From Blautia glucerasea (GTDB lineage: Bacteria > Bacillota > Clostridia > Lachnospirales > Lachnospiraceae): a stretch of DNA of 63,008 nucleotides. The notes under the pieces were generated by a model. It was not told the origin of the DNA. It saw only the letters and a program-made list of their open reading frames with translations, and did no database searches. The stretch lies in assembly GCF_020537505.1 (NCBI RefSeq), contig NZ_JAJBMO010000023.1, positions 1-63,008 on the forward strand, given 5' to 3'. This document shows positions 1 through 8,950 of this stretch, in pieces (within the stretch, counting starts at the first letter, position 1; each line of letters starts with the position of its first letter). A program made the translations under genes and the position numbers.

Positions 1-19
1 AAGCGGTTCCAACAATAGC

Positions 20-40
20 AAAACCCTGCAAAAGCAGGGC
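20..40 (-). terminator. Terminator hairpin after the PrsW operon
   Basis: CCCTGC (24-29) pairs with GCAGGG (34-39) around a 4-nt loop. On the minus strand a TTTT run follows the stem, so it can end transcription coming from the gene at 132-776. Confidence 0.5.
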
Positions 41-56
41 TTTGTCTACAGTCTGT

Positions 57-95
57 AATGCCCTGCAAGTTTACTTGCAAGGGCATTTATTTTTG
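57..95 (+). terminator. Second hairpin, T-rich on the plus strand
   Basis: AATGCCC (57-63) and GCAAG (65-69) pair with CTTGC (74-78) and GGGCATT (81-87). The plus strand continues into TTATTTTTG, so it may end a plus-strand gene left of the window, and may work in both directions. Confidence 0.45.
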
Positions 96-131
96 CTATT
101 TTATTGGGCGACAGCCTCTTTCAGATTGATT

Positions 132-776
132 TTATTCAAATTCAATTTTCTTATAAAACCGCGATTTTTTAACGACCAGAAGGGCAAAGATTAAAAATAT
201 CGGAAACAGATATCCGATCAGATTCCATCTGCCTTTTGCTGTGATCAGTATATTATAAATCCCATGAAAAACCACACAGGCCCCAAGTGCACCGATGGTC
301 CCAGTAACCATAATCCACTTCTTTCGAAATACATAAGCAATTCCACAGCTGAGTGCAATTCCGCACAGAAGATGAAGGGAACCAGCCGATACTCCACGGA
401 TCAGAATATCGTAAAAATCAGCTGCACCGTTTTCTGTAAGATAACATACGTTTTCAAATGTAGCAAATCCAACCGCGATTCCGATTGCCGGAGATATCAC
501 CTCCTGTTTATCCGGTTCAAATACCAGCAGATAAAACAAAAGCGGAAGAAACTTCATCACTTCCTCGCACACAGGAGTAATTTCCATTACAGCGGCGGCA
601 GTGCATGCATGGTAATATCCGGCAAAAAAGCTGCTCACATAAGCTGATAATAGGCAACATCCCATTCCAAGAATCACAAATGTGGTAAATGTCCGTTGCC
701 TCCCTTTTCGGAATAGCATGCTTAAGATAAGCGGAACTGCCAAACACAGGAAAATATTCTCAATATAGTAACTCAT
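132..776 (-). CDS. PrsW-family intramembrane metalloprotease
   Basis: This is a 214-aa polytopic membrane protein. It carries the PrsW/CPBP-type signature: a CEEVMK segment (EExxK-like) near residue 70, FENVCYL near residue 105, SLHLLCG near 133, and a late FHGIYN histidine. Family knowledge: PrsW proteases cleave membrane anti-sigma factors and so release ECF sigma factors. Its start overlaps the end of the next gene upstream by ATGA, so it is the last gene of the 7.5-to-0.1 kb operon. An ECF sigma gene lies at 7796-8338. A link between the two is inference, because no classical RsiW-like anti-sigma is obvious; the small two-TM protein at 1377-1718 is a candidate substrate. Confidence 0.75.
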   Translation of the reverse strand: MSYYIENIFLCLAVPLILSMLFRKGRQRTFTTFVILGMGCCLLSAYVSSFFAGYYHACTAAAVMEITPVCEEVMKFLPLLFYLLVFEPDKQEVISPAIGIAVGFATFENVCYLTENGAADFYDILIRGVSAGSLHLLCGIALSCGIAYVFRKKWIMVTGTIGALGACVVFHGIYNILITAKGRWNLIGYLFPIFLIFALLVVKKSRFYKKIEFE

Positions 777-1387
777 TCACGCTCAACCTCTCTTAGAAGG
801 GCAAAATACATGGACGCCATCGTAAGTGTCAGCACCATATCTACCACAAAATAAAAATTAAACCGGGTATAATCTGATAAAAATTCAGATACGATGTATA
901 ATGCAACCTGCAGCCAGGATACAAGCAGCAGGATTGAGTCCAGCAGATGTTTCTTTCGTTCTCTTCTGATCACTTCCATACATCTAAGAACAATTGTCCC
1001 TTCTGTAACGGCAAAGCAAAGAGAAAAAAGCAACGCTGGCCCGAATATCTGAAAAACAAAAATCAAACACATAATCAACACCGCACAGAAAATGGAAATA
1101 ACACCTGGAAAATTTCCCTTTGTGCTTCTTCTGGATAAAGAAAGAGATAGAAAGAACAGATATGCCGCCAGCCAGGAGATTTCCGCCACATAAAAGATCT
1201 GTGGGATATCCCCGGTAATGATGAGATGCAGTACATAGTAAAGTGTCCCCATCATAAAGCAGCCATAGCCGCCTGCAAGGAGCAGAAAATCTCTGCTTTT
1301 CCTCTTACAGGCGGTTACGGCAGAGGCTGCCATTGCGCTAAACAATACCAGAACCTGAAACAGGTTATCAATAATTTCAAAATTCAT
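773..1387 (-). CDS. Polytopic membrane protein, unknown function
   Basis: This 204-aa protein has about six hydrophobic segments spread along its length, short charged loops (CKRKSRD, RRERKKH), and no recognisable catalytic motif. It overlaps the 113-aa gene upstream by 11 bases and the PrsW-like gene downstream by ATGA, so the three are probably translated together. I do not recognise the family. The tight coupling to a PrsW-like protease suggests a role in the same envelope-signalling or surface-protein operon, but that is only inference from context. Confidence 0.6.
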   Translation of the reverse strand: MNFEIIDNLFQVLVLFSAMAASAVTACKRKSRDFLLLAGGYGCFMMGTLYYVLHLIITGDIPQIFYVAEISWLAAYLFFLSLSLSRRSTKGNFPGVISIFCAVLIMCLIFVFQIFGPALLFSLCFAVTEGTIVLRCMEVIRRERKKHLLDSILLLVSWLQVALYIVSEFLSDYTRFNFYFVVDMVLTLTMASMYFALLREVERE

Positions 1388-1718
1388 CGAAATGATCCCT
1401 TTCTGCTTTTCTATGTAACCGATATAAAAGGACTGTTACGCAGACTCCTATGAAAAAGCAGATTATTCCCATCACGATATACCCCTGTGCACTGTTTGTG
1501 CCAAAAATGCTGGCAGCTCCCCCAAAGACACCATCCATCCTTGTACCCTCTGTCTGAGCAGTTATCTGAGGCATTAACATGCCCAGACAGATGATTAGGA
1601 GCACACAGGCAGCTGCACATCCCATATCAATGATCCGCTGTCTGCGTTTTTTCTCTTTTTTTCGTATTTCCAATGTTCTTTTACGAATCAGTTCCATCCT
1701 TTCCTGTTCTGTTCGCAT
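1377..1718 (-). CDS. Small two-TM membrane protein, candidate PrsW substrate
   Basis: I start this 113-aa protein at the second ATG (1718), because AAGGAG lies 7 nt upstream of it and almost touches the first ATG at 1724. The N-terminus is a highly charged cytoplasmic-looking helix (many R, K, E). A TM segment follows at about 33-52, then a 30-residue outer loop, a second TM at about 80-100, and a charged tail. The second half resembles the 70-aa protein at 7465-7677 (GYIVMGIICFFIG versus GYILIGLGAFILG), so the two genes flanking the large surface protein are paralogs. This topology would suit an anti-sigma or PrsW substrate, but no conserved anti-sigma motif is visible. Confidence 0.6.
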   Translation of the reverse strand: MRTEQERMELIRKRTLEIRKKEKKRRQRIIDMGCAAACVLLIICLGMLMPQITAQTEGTRMDGVFGGAASIFGTNSAQGYIVMGIICFFIGVCVTVLLYRLHRKAERDHFDEF

Positions 1719-1729
1719 TTCCATTCTCC

Positions 1730-4700
1730 TTATTTCACTTTTACCTTCACTTTTTTGTACACCCCGTTGTTTGCCAGCACGTATATACTGCAGGTGCCTT
1801 TGCCTTTTGCCTTGATTACTCCCGCTTTACTTACTGTTGCCACTTTGCTGTTGGTAGTGTAATAGCGGTAGGAACTGGTGTGGAAAACCAGATTTTTGCT
1901 GCTGTTTTCGGCTTTGATCTCGCACTTCAACGTGAAAGTTTTTCCAACTGCCAAAGTAACCTTTTTCTTATTCACTTTAATGGAAGCCACGTTTGTTGTT
2001 GCAGCCTTTTTCATGGCAACATGTACGCCATTGGATTTGGCAATATAGATCTTTCTTCCTTCCACCATTTTATAAGCAGCAATAAAGTACTTATATTCAC
2101 GGTCTTTCTTCAGCTTCTTATGGGTTATGGAAAGTTTTCCATTTTTGACAGTTCCAACTTTTTTATAATTTATACTGCCATCACAGTAGCGCCAGTAAAC
2201 ATCGTAGCCTGTTGCACCAGTATATTTCTTCCAGGAAAGAACAATGCTGTTCTTCTTTGCTTTTCCTTTTGCCAAAAATACCGGGAGTTTCAGACGGTAA
2301 ACATCTTTTCCTTTCAGTTTTGACTGGTCAGCCTGCTGGATTGTGAAAGTACCTTTCTTAAATGTAATCCTATAATTCGGGTTGGCGCCTGTCTTCTGGG
2401 AAACTGTGACCGCATAGGTTCCCACTTTTTCACCAGCTTTTCGTTTCACAGTAATTCCGGACAGGGTGTCTTCTCCTACCAGACCGTCTGCTGTATAGGT
2501 AAGGACAGGATCTGCCCCGCCAACGATCTTCTTTAGATTATCAGCTGTTGCCGTTATCGCCTTTGGAGCAACGGTTACTGTAACCGCTTTCCTGTCTGCA
2601 GTATAATTCGCACTCTCAGAAAGAGATACCGTCAAAGTTGCCGTTCCTGCTCCAACAATCGTTACCGTACCGTTCTCATCGACAGTTACAACCTTGTCAT
2701 TACTGCTTGCATAAGCTTTTAAACCATCGCCTTTATTGCTTACTTCCAGCTTAAAGGCTCCCTCACCATAACTCTTATCTGACACGGCAGCTGCACTAAG
2801 CCCTGGGTTTGCTTTTGTGACAACAAACTCTGCGGTTGCGCCTTCTTCTTTCAGGTTATAGTTGCTGTCTGTAATAGACACGGTTACCGTATAAATTCCT
2901 GCGAGAACCGGTGTCGCGGTTCCATTTACTTCTGTTCCATCGTTTGCTTTGCCTGTATAAATCAAAATAATCTCTGGTTTGTCTTCTCCTACCAGACCAT
3001 TCAGAGCTGCGATTGCCGGGGTAATGTTTCCTTCATAGGTTCCGCCGTTTGGTGTGATTGCAACGGTAATCTCTTTCGGATTGATTGTAAAGGTTCCCTT
3101 ATTAAACTTCACATTATAATTCGGGTTCGCACCTTTTTTCTGGGCTGCTGTAATCTCATAGATTCCTACATTTTCACCCTCAGTTCTTGTCAAAGTAATG
3201 TCAGAAAGGCTGTCGCCATCTGCCAGACCTTCTGCATGGTAAGACAGCTTTCCGTCTTTCTCCCCATAAATCTTGGAAGCATTGCCTGGGGTTACGGTTA
3301 CTTCTTTCGGCGCAACGGTTACAACCACTTCTTTGGAAACCGCAAGGTAATTCTGGCTTTCATCCATGGAAACTGTAATCTTAGCGGTTCCTGCATTTTT
3401 TATGGTTACAGTTCCGTCTGCGCTTACTGTGGTAACATTTTCGTTATCACTTGTAAAATGAATACCGGACTCTGTATCTTCTGCATTTGCTGCAATTTTG
3501 AACACTGGATCTCCGTAAGTTACTTCATAAGTAAGCTTCGTCACCACAAGGCTATGATTAATCTTTTTAACAGTTACGGTAACTTCTTTCTGATCTTTAG
3601 TATAGTTCGCGCACTCTGCAAGGGAAACTGTTAAGGTTGCTTTCCCAGCCCCAACAATGGTTACGGTTCCATTTTCATCGACTTTTACAACCTTGTCATT
3701 ACTGCTCGCATAGGATTTAGAACCGTCACCTTTATTGCTTACTCCCAGCTTAAAGGCTTCTTCTCCATAATTCTTGTCTGTCACAGCGGAAATGCTTAAC
3801 TGTGGATATGCCTTTTCTACTATAAATTTAGCAGAACGTCCCTCTTCTTTCAGGCTGTAGTTGCTGTCGTTGATGGAAGCAGTCACCGTATAAGTTCCTG
3901 CCTTAGACGGTACTTTTCCATCCGCTGGTGTACCATCATTTGCTGTACCAGTATAAGTCAGGATGATTGCAGGATCATCTTTTCCTACCAGTCCGTTTAA
4001 AATGGCTGTTGCCGGGGTAATGGTTCCTTCGTAGATTCCACCGTTTGGTGTGATGGTAACGGTAATCTCTTTCGGATTGATATCAGCTGTGGTACTTGTC
4101 TGCTGTCCGTTAGCAGCCAGAACATAGTTATCTGCTGAAACGCCGCCCAGTACCAGATTTGTGATCGTAACTGTTTTTCCTTTGGCTGCATTACTGTCAG
4201 CAAATGTGCCTTCTGCACTTACCGTAAGGGTGTCTCCCTTAACCAAGCCTGTAAATACCGCTTTGCGGTAATCCAGTTCTGCATTCGCAGTTCCATCATA
4301 TACCTTTTCATTTGCGACAATTCCAGAGATTACCACTTCTCTTGGCTTAATGGTATAGGTCTTCGTATCTGAAGCAACGGTAAAATCACCGTTTTCAGGT
4401 ACACTTACCTTTACTTCATAAGTACCAGCATGTGTCGGAGCTTCTGTCTGCCAGGTTCCATTTACGTTGTATTCAACTTTGACATTGGCATTGCTGTTTG
4501 TTGTATATGCCAGATCTGCAGGCTGTCCATCGTATTCCTTACCCAGCGTACCTGTGATTTTTACACTTGCTGTCTGACGGCTGACATTTACTGTAATCTG
4601 GCTGTCAGCAGGTTTGTCACCGCCTGTATACTCCGTTACTCCCTGGGGATGATATGCAACAGTCAGAGTATAAGCTCCAACCGCCAACGTATCAAGATAT

Positions 4701-7468
4701 TCTCCGCTGAACGTGATTTTATCTGCGGAAACTGTATAATCCGTTCCTGCCGTTAAAGTGGTTTCTCCATTTTTTACAGACGCTACTGTATTTCCATTCA
4801 GCATTACTTCCGCGTCCACGGAAGCTTTGGTTGTTCTTGTGTAGCCGATGGAAGAATCCACTACTACAGAATCTTTAAATACAACCACTCCATCCGAATT
4901 GATGATTGTCTGGTTTCCTGCCATGTCTGTAATGCGTGCATAGATCACATATTTGCCGCTTTCTGTCAGGGAAAGTTTATTAGCCGCGTTCCATGTGCCG
5001 TTTGCATCATAGGATTCCTCCGCACTGACCGCCTGATATTCTACAGAAGCAATTCCACTGACACTATCCGTACCTGTGATATCAACAGAAACATTATCCT
5101 TGAACCAGTAACCATAAGTAATATTCTTTAGGGAACTGTCAAATGTATTTTCCTCGATCCGGATACTGCCTGACGGCATTCCGGTGTCAATTTTGAAGGT
5201 TACTGTTTTTTTATCGGTAACGGCACCTGTTGCAGTCTCTTTCAGATAATATCCTGCAGACTGTTCTCCCTGATCCGTGTAATCCCCAAGCAAATCCTTC
5301 CAGTCTGTTTTGTCTGTCGATATCTGGTATCCGCTGTCCGGTACAAGTTTCACAAGGCTTATGTACCAGTCATTGTTACCTTTCGTTCCGGAAACCTGCG
5401 CAGCCGCTGAACTCTGCAGATAGCTGATGCTCCAGTTCTGGGAAACACCCGTGGCACCGGTAAGTGTATAGTTATCATTTCCAAGGTCTGTTACCGTTGC
5501 AGTATAGCTGTCACTTGCTTCTGTCTGTGTATTGCCTTCATAGGCAATTGCAAAAGAATCGCCCTCCAGTGCATTCGCAACCGTCGCCAATACACTCTGC
5601 TCACTTCCTGTATAAATCAGATCTGTTTTCGACCAGGTTAAGTTTACCGGAAGTGGTGCGATCGTGAAGGAAGCTTCCGCTTCTGCCCCTGCATAGTTTC
5701 CATTCTCCGGCACAACCGCTTTCACATAGTAAGTACCTGCATTCTTTGGTACTCCTCCATTTGTGGCTGCACCATCTGCTGCGGTCGTTATATCTGTACA
5801 GCCGGCATCTGTATAGTATGTACAGGTAAATCCGGAGGCGTCGTATAAAGCCGTGATGTCACTTTCACCTGACTTAACTGTTATGCTTGGTGTGTTCGCC
5901 TTCTGTCCATAGGTCCAGTCATCCATGGTCACTGTCGGATCAATTTCCATTTTTTTAATCTCAAAATCAGCACTTATGGTCTGGCCGCCAAGCGTGACTT
6001 TTACCGTATATTGTCCCGAATTTACCGGTGCGGCACCTTCACTTGCAGCACCGCTGTTGCTGCTGTTGGTCTTCGTGCCGTCTTTCAGATAATATACGAT
6101 ATCCGCTTCATTATCTGTCTGATAAGCAATGCCATTTGTCACGGTTGCTCCGGTATAAGTATTGCCGGAATAGTATGCATCAGCTGCTGCCAGGGTTAAA
6201 TCTAATTTACCGGGATTAAATTCACAATCTGGCTTCGCCGTACATGTTGCAATGATTTTATCAGCACTTGTTGAATAACTCCATAAATGAAGATGATCAC
6301 TTACGTACAGACACTTTTCAGTTGTATCATAACTTATAGAATGAGAGCCATCAGCATAAGTAATCCTTGTGCACATCTCCGGAGATGTTCCAGGGGTTGT
6401 AATTATATATGGGTATTCAACAGTACCAAATAGATAAATACTTGCAGTCCCTTGGAAGTCATCTTGTATGATAAGTTTTTTTTCGCTGTTTTTCCCCAAC
6501 AAAATATCTCTACTATTATTTTCAAAGGTTACATTTCCAATCGTAATTGATACATTTTCATCACCACTATTCTCGATTGCCTCATAAAAATTTGAGATTT
6601 TTCCGCCAACAACTTTAATGTTTGGTGCCGTTATTCCGCTATCACCTTTTATCTTTGACGATGTAATGGTTCCGCCATACATATTGACAGTTCCTCCGAG
6701 AATACAAGGCACATCTCCACTTCCATTATCCAATATCGTTCCATCCTGAATATTTATCGTTCCTTTAAGATCGAACCAATAATTTTGTACAATATTTCCA
6801 TAATAGTAAATAGAACCAGTTGCATTAAATTTAACATTCTTAAGGTTGACAACCCCTCCATTTCCAATTATGGGTATTGCAAAATCCGTTACACCCTCAT
6901 AAGTACCGCCCTCAAAAGTAACTGTTGCATCTTTATTATTATTGATCAGAAAAGAATTATTATCAACATTCACCGTATCCTTATTAATAATCGTTAACTC
7001 TTTACAAGCATTTTCTATACTAATAAAACAGCCCTTATCATCCCCTGACATATTAATGTTTCCAGTAATCTCCAGAGTAACTTTCTCTGTAGTATCAATA
7101 GTAATGACTCCACTCTTACTAGGCTGATATGTTCCTCCCTGTACCGTATACGTTCCTCCAGAAGTGATTGTTACCTCTCCCGTCCCCGGCGAAATCGTAT
7201 TCGCAGCCGCTGTTCCCACTGCCATCTCACTGCCGCTGCTAAAAAGAGCAACTCCATCCGTAAAGCCTTCTTCCACGGCATCCTCTGCCACAAATTCTTC
7301 TACTGATTCAAAGATCACATCCTCATTGTCTTCGCCGTCTCCGAATCCCTGCACGTCCTCTGCCGCCCAGACAAAAGATTCCGGTATCGCAGATGTGGTG
7401 AGCATTGCTCCTGCCAGGATCGCGGAAAATAGTTTCCGGCTCTTTTTTGCTAATTCGTTTTTCTTCAT
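1730..7468 (-). CDS. Giant secreted MBG/Ig-repeat surface protein
   Basis: This is a 1912-aa exported protein. The start is the ATG at 7468, preceded by GGAGGGAGG; longer in-frame starts run through the coupled small gene. It has a signal peptide ending near VWA-AED, then a low-complexity acidic stretch. Residues of roughly 70-400 have the short G/N/T-rich strands typical of a right-handed beta-helix. Many MBG/YDG-type and BIG_2-like beta domains follow (repeated YDG, ITPNGG, YASSNDKVV and GTVTIVGAG motifs). The C-terminus has a fibronectin-like segment and a basic BIG_2 domain. No LPXTG motif is seen, so attachment may be non-covalent. Two domain pairs are nearly duplicated (about 2560-3090 and 3575-4090). 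Adhesin-like or matrix function is likely but unproven. Confidence 0.8.
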   Translation of the reverse strand: MKKNELAKKSRKLFSAILAGAMLTTSAIPESFVWAAEDVQGFGDGEDNEDVIFESVEEFVAEDAVEEGFTDGVALFSSGSEMAVGTAAANTISPGTGEVTITSGGTYTVQGGTYQPSKSGVITIDTTEKVTLEITGNINMSGDDKGCFISIENACKELTIINKDTVNVDNNSFLINNNKDATVTFEGGTYEGVTDFAIPIIGNGGVVNLKNVKFNATGSIYYYGNIVQNYWFDLKGTINIQDGTILDNGSGDVPCILGGTVNMYGGTITSSKIKGDSGITAPNIKVVGGKISNFYEAIENSGDENVSITIGNVTFENNSRDILLGKNSEKKLIIQDDFQGTASIYLFGTVEYPYIITTPGTSPEMCTRITYADGSHSISYDTTEKCLYVSDHLHLWSYSTSADKIIATCTAKPDCEFNPGKLDLTLAAADAYYSGNTYTGATVTNGIAYQTDNEADIVYYLKDGTKTNSSNSGAASEGAAPVNSGQYTVKVTLGGQTISADFEIKKMEIDPTVTMDDWTYGQKANTPSITVKSGESDITALYDASGFTCTYYTDAGCTDITTAADGAATNGGVPKNAGTYYVKAVVPENGNYAGAEAEASFTIAPLPVNLTWSKTDLIYTGSEQSVLATVANALEGDSFAIAYEGNTQTEASDSYTATVTDLGNDNYTLTGATGVSQNWSISYLQSSAAAQVSGTKGNNDWYISLVKLVPDSGYQISTDKTDWKDLLGDYTDQGEQSAGYYLKETATGAVTDKKTVTFKIDTGMPSGSIRIEENTFDSSLKNITYGYWFKDNVSVDITGTDSVSGIASVEYQAVSAEESYDANGTWNAANKLSLTESGKYVIYARITDMAGNQTIINSDGVVVFKDSVVVDSSIGYTRTTKASVDAEVMLNGNTVASVKNGETTLTAGTDYTVSADKITFSGEYLDTLAVGAYTLTVAYHPQGVTEYTGGDKPADSQITVNVSRQTASVKITGTLGKEYDGQPADLAYTTNSNANVKVEYNVNGTWQTEAPTHAGTYEVKVSVPENGDFTVASDTKTYTIKPREVVISGIVANEKVYDGTANAELDYRKAVFTGLVKGDTLTVSAEGTFADSNAAKGKTVTITNLVLGGVSADNYVLAANGQQTSTTADINPKEITVTITPNGGIYEGTITPATAILNGLVGKDDPAIILTYTGTANDGTPADGKVPSKAGTYTVTASINDSNYSLKEEGRSAKFIVEKAYPQLSISAVTDKNYGEEAFKLGVSNKGDGSKSYASSNDKVVKVDENGTVTIVGAGKATLTVSLAECANYTKDQKEVTVTVKKINHSLVVTKLTYEVTYGDPVFKIAANAEDTESGIHFTSDNENVTTVSADGTVTIKNAGTAKITVSMDESQNYLAVSKEVVVTVAPKEVTVTPGNASKIYGEKDGKLSYHAEGLADGDSLSDITLTRTEGENVGIYEITAAQKKGANPNYNVKFNKGTFTINPKEITVAITPNGGTYEGNITPAIAALNGLVGEDKPEIILIYTGKANDGTEVNGTATPVLAGIYTVTVSITDSNYNLKEEGATAEFVVTKANPGLSAAAVSDKSYGEGAFKLEVSNKGDGLKAYASSNDKVVTVDENGTVTIVGAGTATLTVSLSESANYTADRKAVTVTVAPKAITATADNLKKIVGGADPVLTYTADGLVGEDTLSGITVKRKAGEKVGTYAVTVSQKTGANPNYRITFKKGTFTIQQADQSKLKGKDVYRLKLPVFLAKGKAKKNSIVLSWKKYTGATGYDVYWRYCDGSINYKKVGTVKNGKLSITHKKLKKDREYKYFIAAYKMVEGRKIYIAKSNGVHVAMKKAATTNVASIKVNKKKVTLAVGKTFTLKCEIKAENSSKNLVFHTSSYRYYTTNSKVATVSKAGVIKAKGKGTCSIYVLANNGVYKKVKVKVK

Positions 7469-7677
7469 TTTGTTCCTCCCTCCATATTCCTGCTTTCTAA
7501 TCCATTTCCATGTTTTTTCCGCTCTCCGTGAGGGCGCTGCTTCTGTCTGATCCGAAGACAGAATAATGTTACTGCCGTTCCCAGTATAAATGCCCCAAGT
7601 CCGATCAGAATGTAACCGCCTGCACCGTTTTGAAGTATTACCGAACCATATCCCATTCTCCCACTGCCCCTTTCCAT
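7465..7677 (-). CDS. Small one-TM protein coupled to the surface protein
   Basis: This 70-aa protein has a short glycine-rich N-terminus, one TM segment (GYILIGLGAFILGTAVTLF) and a very basic tail. Its TGA overlaps the ATG of the large surface protein (ATGA), so translation is probably coupled. Its TM half resembles the second half of the protein at 1377-1718; it looks like a shortened paralog without the N-terminal helix and first TM. Function unknown. The Shine-Dalgarno is weak (AGAAGAAA). No clear promoter was found in the 118 AT-rich bases before it. Confidence 0.5.
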   Translation of the reverse strand: MERGSGRMGYGSVILQNGAGGYILIGLGAFILGTAVTLFCLRIRQKQRPHGERKKHGNGLESRNMEGGTK

Positions 7678-7763
7678 TTTCTTCTATACTATATAAAAGG
7701 CACCAAATCCAAAATCCTCTCACTAAAAATGAAAAAATTTAAAATATTTTATTTTTTCCATAG

Positions 7764-7796
7764 AAAAAACCGCCACATTTCATCTGTGACGGTTTC
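7764..7796 (-). terminator. Terminator of the ECF sigma gene
   Basis: On the minus strand AACCGTCACA pairs with TGTGGCGGTT (one wobble) around a 7-nt loop, and a T6 run follows directly. It starts at the stop codon of the sigma gene and separates it from the surface-protein operon. Confidence 0.75.
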
Positions 7797-8338
7797 TAAT
7801 ACTCAAATCCATTTTTCCCCAGAAGCTCTTTCAGACTCTTTTTCCCTCTGTGAACCAGATTTTTAATCTGGCTTTCTGACCTGCCCATAACTTCTGCAGT
7901 GCCCTGGTAGCTCATGTCCTCGAAGTAAACCAGGTACAGAGCTTCCTGGTATTCCGGTTTTAGTTCTTCCATAGCTTCATAAAGCTGCTTCTTCCGTTCA
8001 TTTTCAAACAGGCTTGTCTCAGCCAGAGCCTCCCCCGGCAGCTCGAAAGGAAGTTCTTCCAATCCAATATATACTCTGTGTTTTTTTATCGCATTTCCTG
8101 CAAGACGCCTTGCTGTCTTATATAAATAGGCGCGGAAACTGCCATCCTCCGATACCGACCGCCGCCTCACAAACATCTGCGCAAAGGCCTCAATCATCAG
8201 ATCCTCCGCCTCATGGATATCCTTCACATAACTGTTCAAAAACAGTACCAGCATATCCCCATGCCTATGCACCAACTCATCTGCCGCTGTTTTCTCCCCA
8301 TTCCAGAAGCGCTCATACAGGACTTCATCTATAATCAT
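7796..8338 (-). CDS. ECF-type RNA polymerase sigma factor
   Basis: This 180-aa protein has the sigma-70 region 2 pattern in its first half (HGDMLVLFLNSYVKDIHEAEDLMIEAFAQ split over about 25-55, then FRAYLYKTARR). Region 4 follows (PEYQEALYLVYFEDMSYQGT, then SESQIKNLVHRGKKSL), a helix-turn-helix that reads the -35 element. ECF sigmas respond to envelope or extracellular signals, usually under a membrane anti-sigma. The nearby PrsW-like gene fits regulated proteolysis, but no promoter evidence links them here. It is transcribed alone, with its own terminator downstream. The start is the ATG at 8338. Confidence 0.85.
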   Translation of the reverse strand: MIIDEVLYERFWNGEKTAADELVHRHGDMLVLFLNSYVKDIHEAEDLMIEAFAQMFVRRRSVSEDGSFRAYLYKTARRLAGNAIKKHRVYIGLEELPFELPGEALAETSLFENERKKQLYEAMEELKPEYQEALYLVYFEDMSYQGTAEVMGRSESQIKNLVHRGKKSLKELLGKNGFEY

Positions 8339-8396
8339 ATGTTCTCACCCGAATCCCGTAATTTTTCCCAAGCATAAATAATGAACGACTGTTTAA

Positions 8397-8744
8397 TCAA
8401 AATTTATCATACCATATTTTACCACGATTGTCCTGTTTATTTCCAGATATTTCATTTTTTCTGAATAGTCCCAAAGCTAGGGAGGGTGTGACCAAATGGA
8501 TCACACCCCCTTGTGTAAAACCAATTTCTTCTCCTATCTCAGCAATTGCAAATGCCAGATCAACACCCTCACGTCCAGTTTTATCTTCCACCTGGATAGA
8601 AACCTTGTTCTTTTCCAGAAGTTTTCTGACTTCTGACAGTAATTTTTCATCCTGCCAGGCGCTCCGTCCCAGTTCTTCCAGTTCCATGTCATACAATTTT
8701 CCTATCATACTGTCCATAATGTTCCGAACCTGCTCTGGTTCCAA
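8397..8744 (-). CDS. Hypothetical 115-aa protein
   Basis: The N-terminal 80 residues look like a coherent helical soluble protein (charged, with EELGRSAWQDEKLLSEVRKL and a VEDKTGREGVDL segment). I do not recognise the family. The last 35 residues run through a perfect 8-bp inverted repeat (8484-8491 and 8501-8508) and look compositionally different, so the 3' end may have been altered or the gene may be decaying. It lies between the sigma gene and the lysS terminator. No function can be assigned. Confidence 0.4.
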   Translation of the reverse strand: MEPEQVRNIMDSMIGKLYDMELEELGRSAWQDEKLLSEVRKLLEKNKVSIQVEDKTGREGVDLAFAIAEIGEEIGFTQGGVIHLVTPSLALGLFRKNEISGNKQDNRGKIWYDKF

Positions 8745-8800
8745 TTCTCCCTTCTATGAGCATATTTAAACTTTCACACCTTGTTGCAAATTTGAATACA

Positions 8801-8836
8801 CAAAAAAAGAGACCAGAACTCTCATTCCAGTCTCTT
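8801..8836 (-). terminator. Terminator downstream of the displaced lysS end
   Basis: AGAGAC (8808-8813) pairs with GTCTCT (8830-8835), extended by five more pairs including two wobbles. On the minus strand a T7 run follows. It is in the place expected for the original lysS terminator, beyond the triple repeat at 8880-8921. Confidence 0.7.
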
Positions 8837-8879
8837 CCATTCACATATCTTACCATACTTCTTCAAAAATCTCCGAATG

Positions 8880-8921
8880 ATTGGTACAAAATTGGTACAA
8901 ACTCTCGAAAATTGGTACAAA
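8880..8921 (+). repeat. Three direct copies of ATTGGTACAAA
   Basis: Exact 11-bp copies lie at 8880-8890, 8891-8901 and 8911-8921. They are just past the stop of the displaced lysS 3' end and 490-532 bp from the 9412 junction. The present ICE has TTGGTGTAAA-type repeats at a nearly equal distance (about 520-540 bp) from its own right junction. They resemble arm-type recombinase sites of a related but different element. Confidence 0.6.
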
Positions 8922-8950
8922 GCATAGTGTTATTTTTTGATATTCTTTTA

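Noticed and set aside
1730..7468. LPXTG-anchored adhesin
   Set aside because: No LPXTG-hydrophobic-basic end is present; the C-terminus is a basic Ig-like domain.
8484..8508. GGGTGTGA/TCACACCC inverted repeat as a terminator
   Set aside because: No T-run on either strand, and it lies inside an open frame. It is kept only as a note on the hypothetical gene.
8880..8921. CRISPR-like short repeats
   Set aside because: Units are only 11 bp, two are directly adjacent, and there are no spacers or cas genes.
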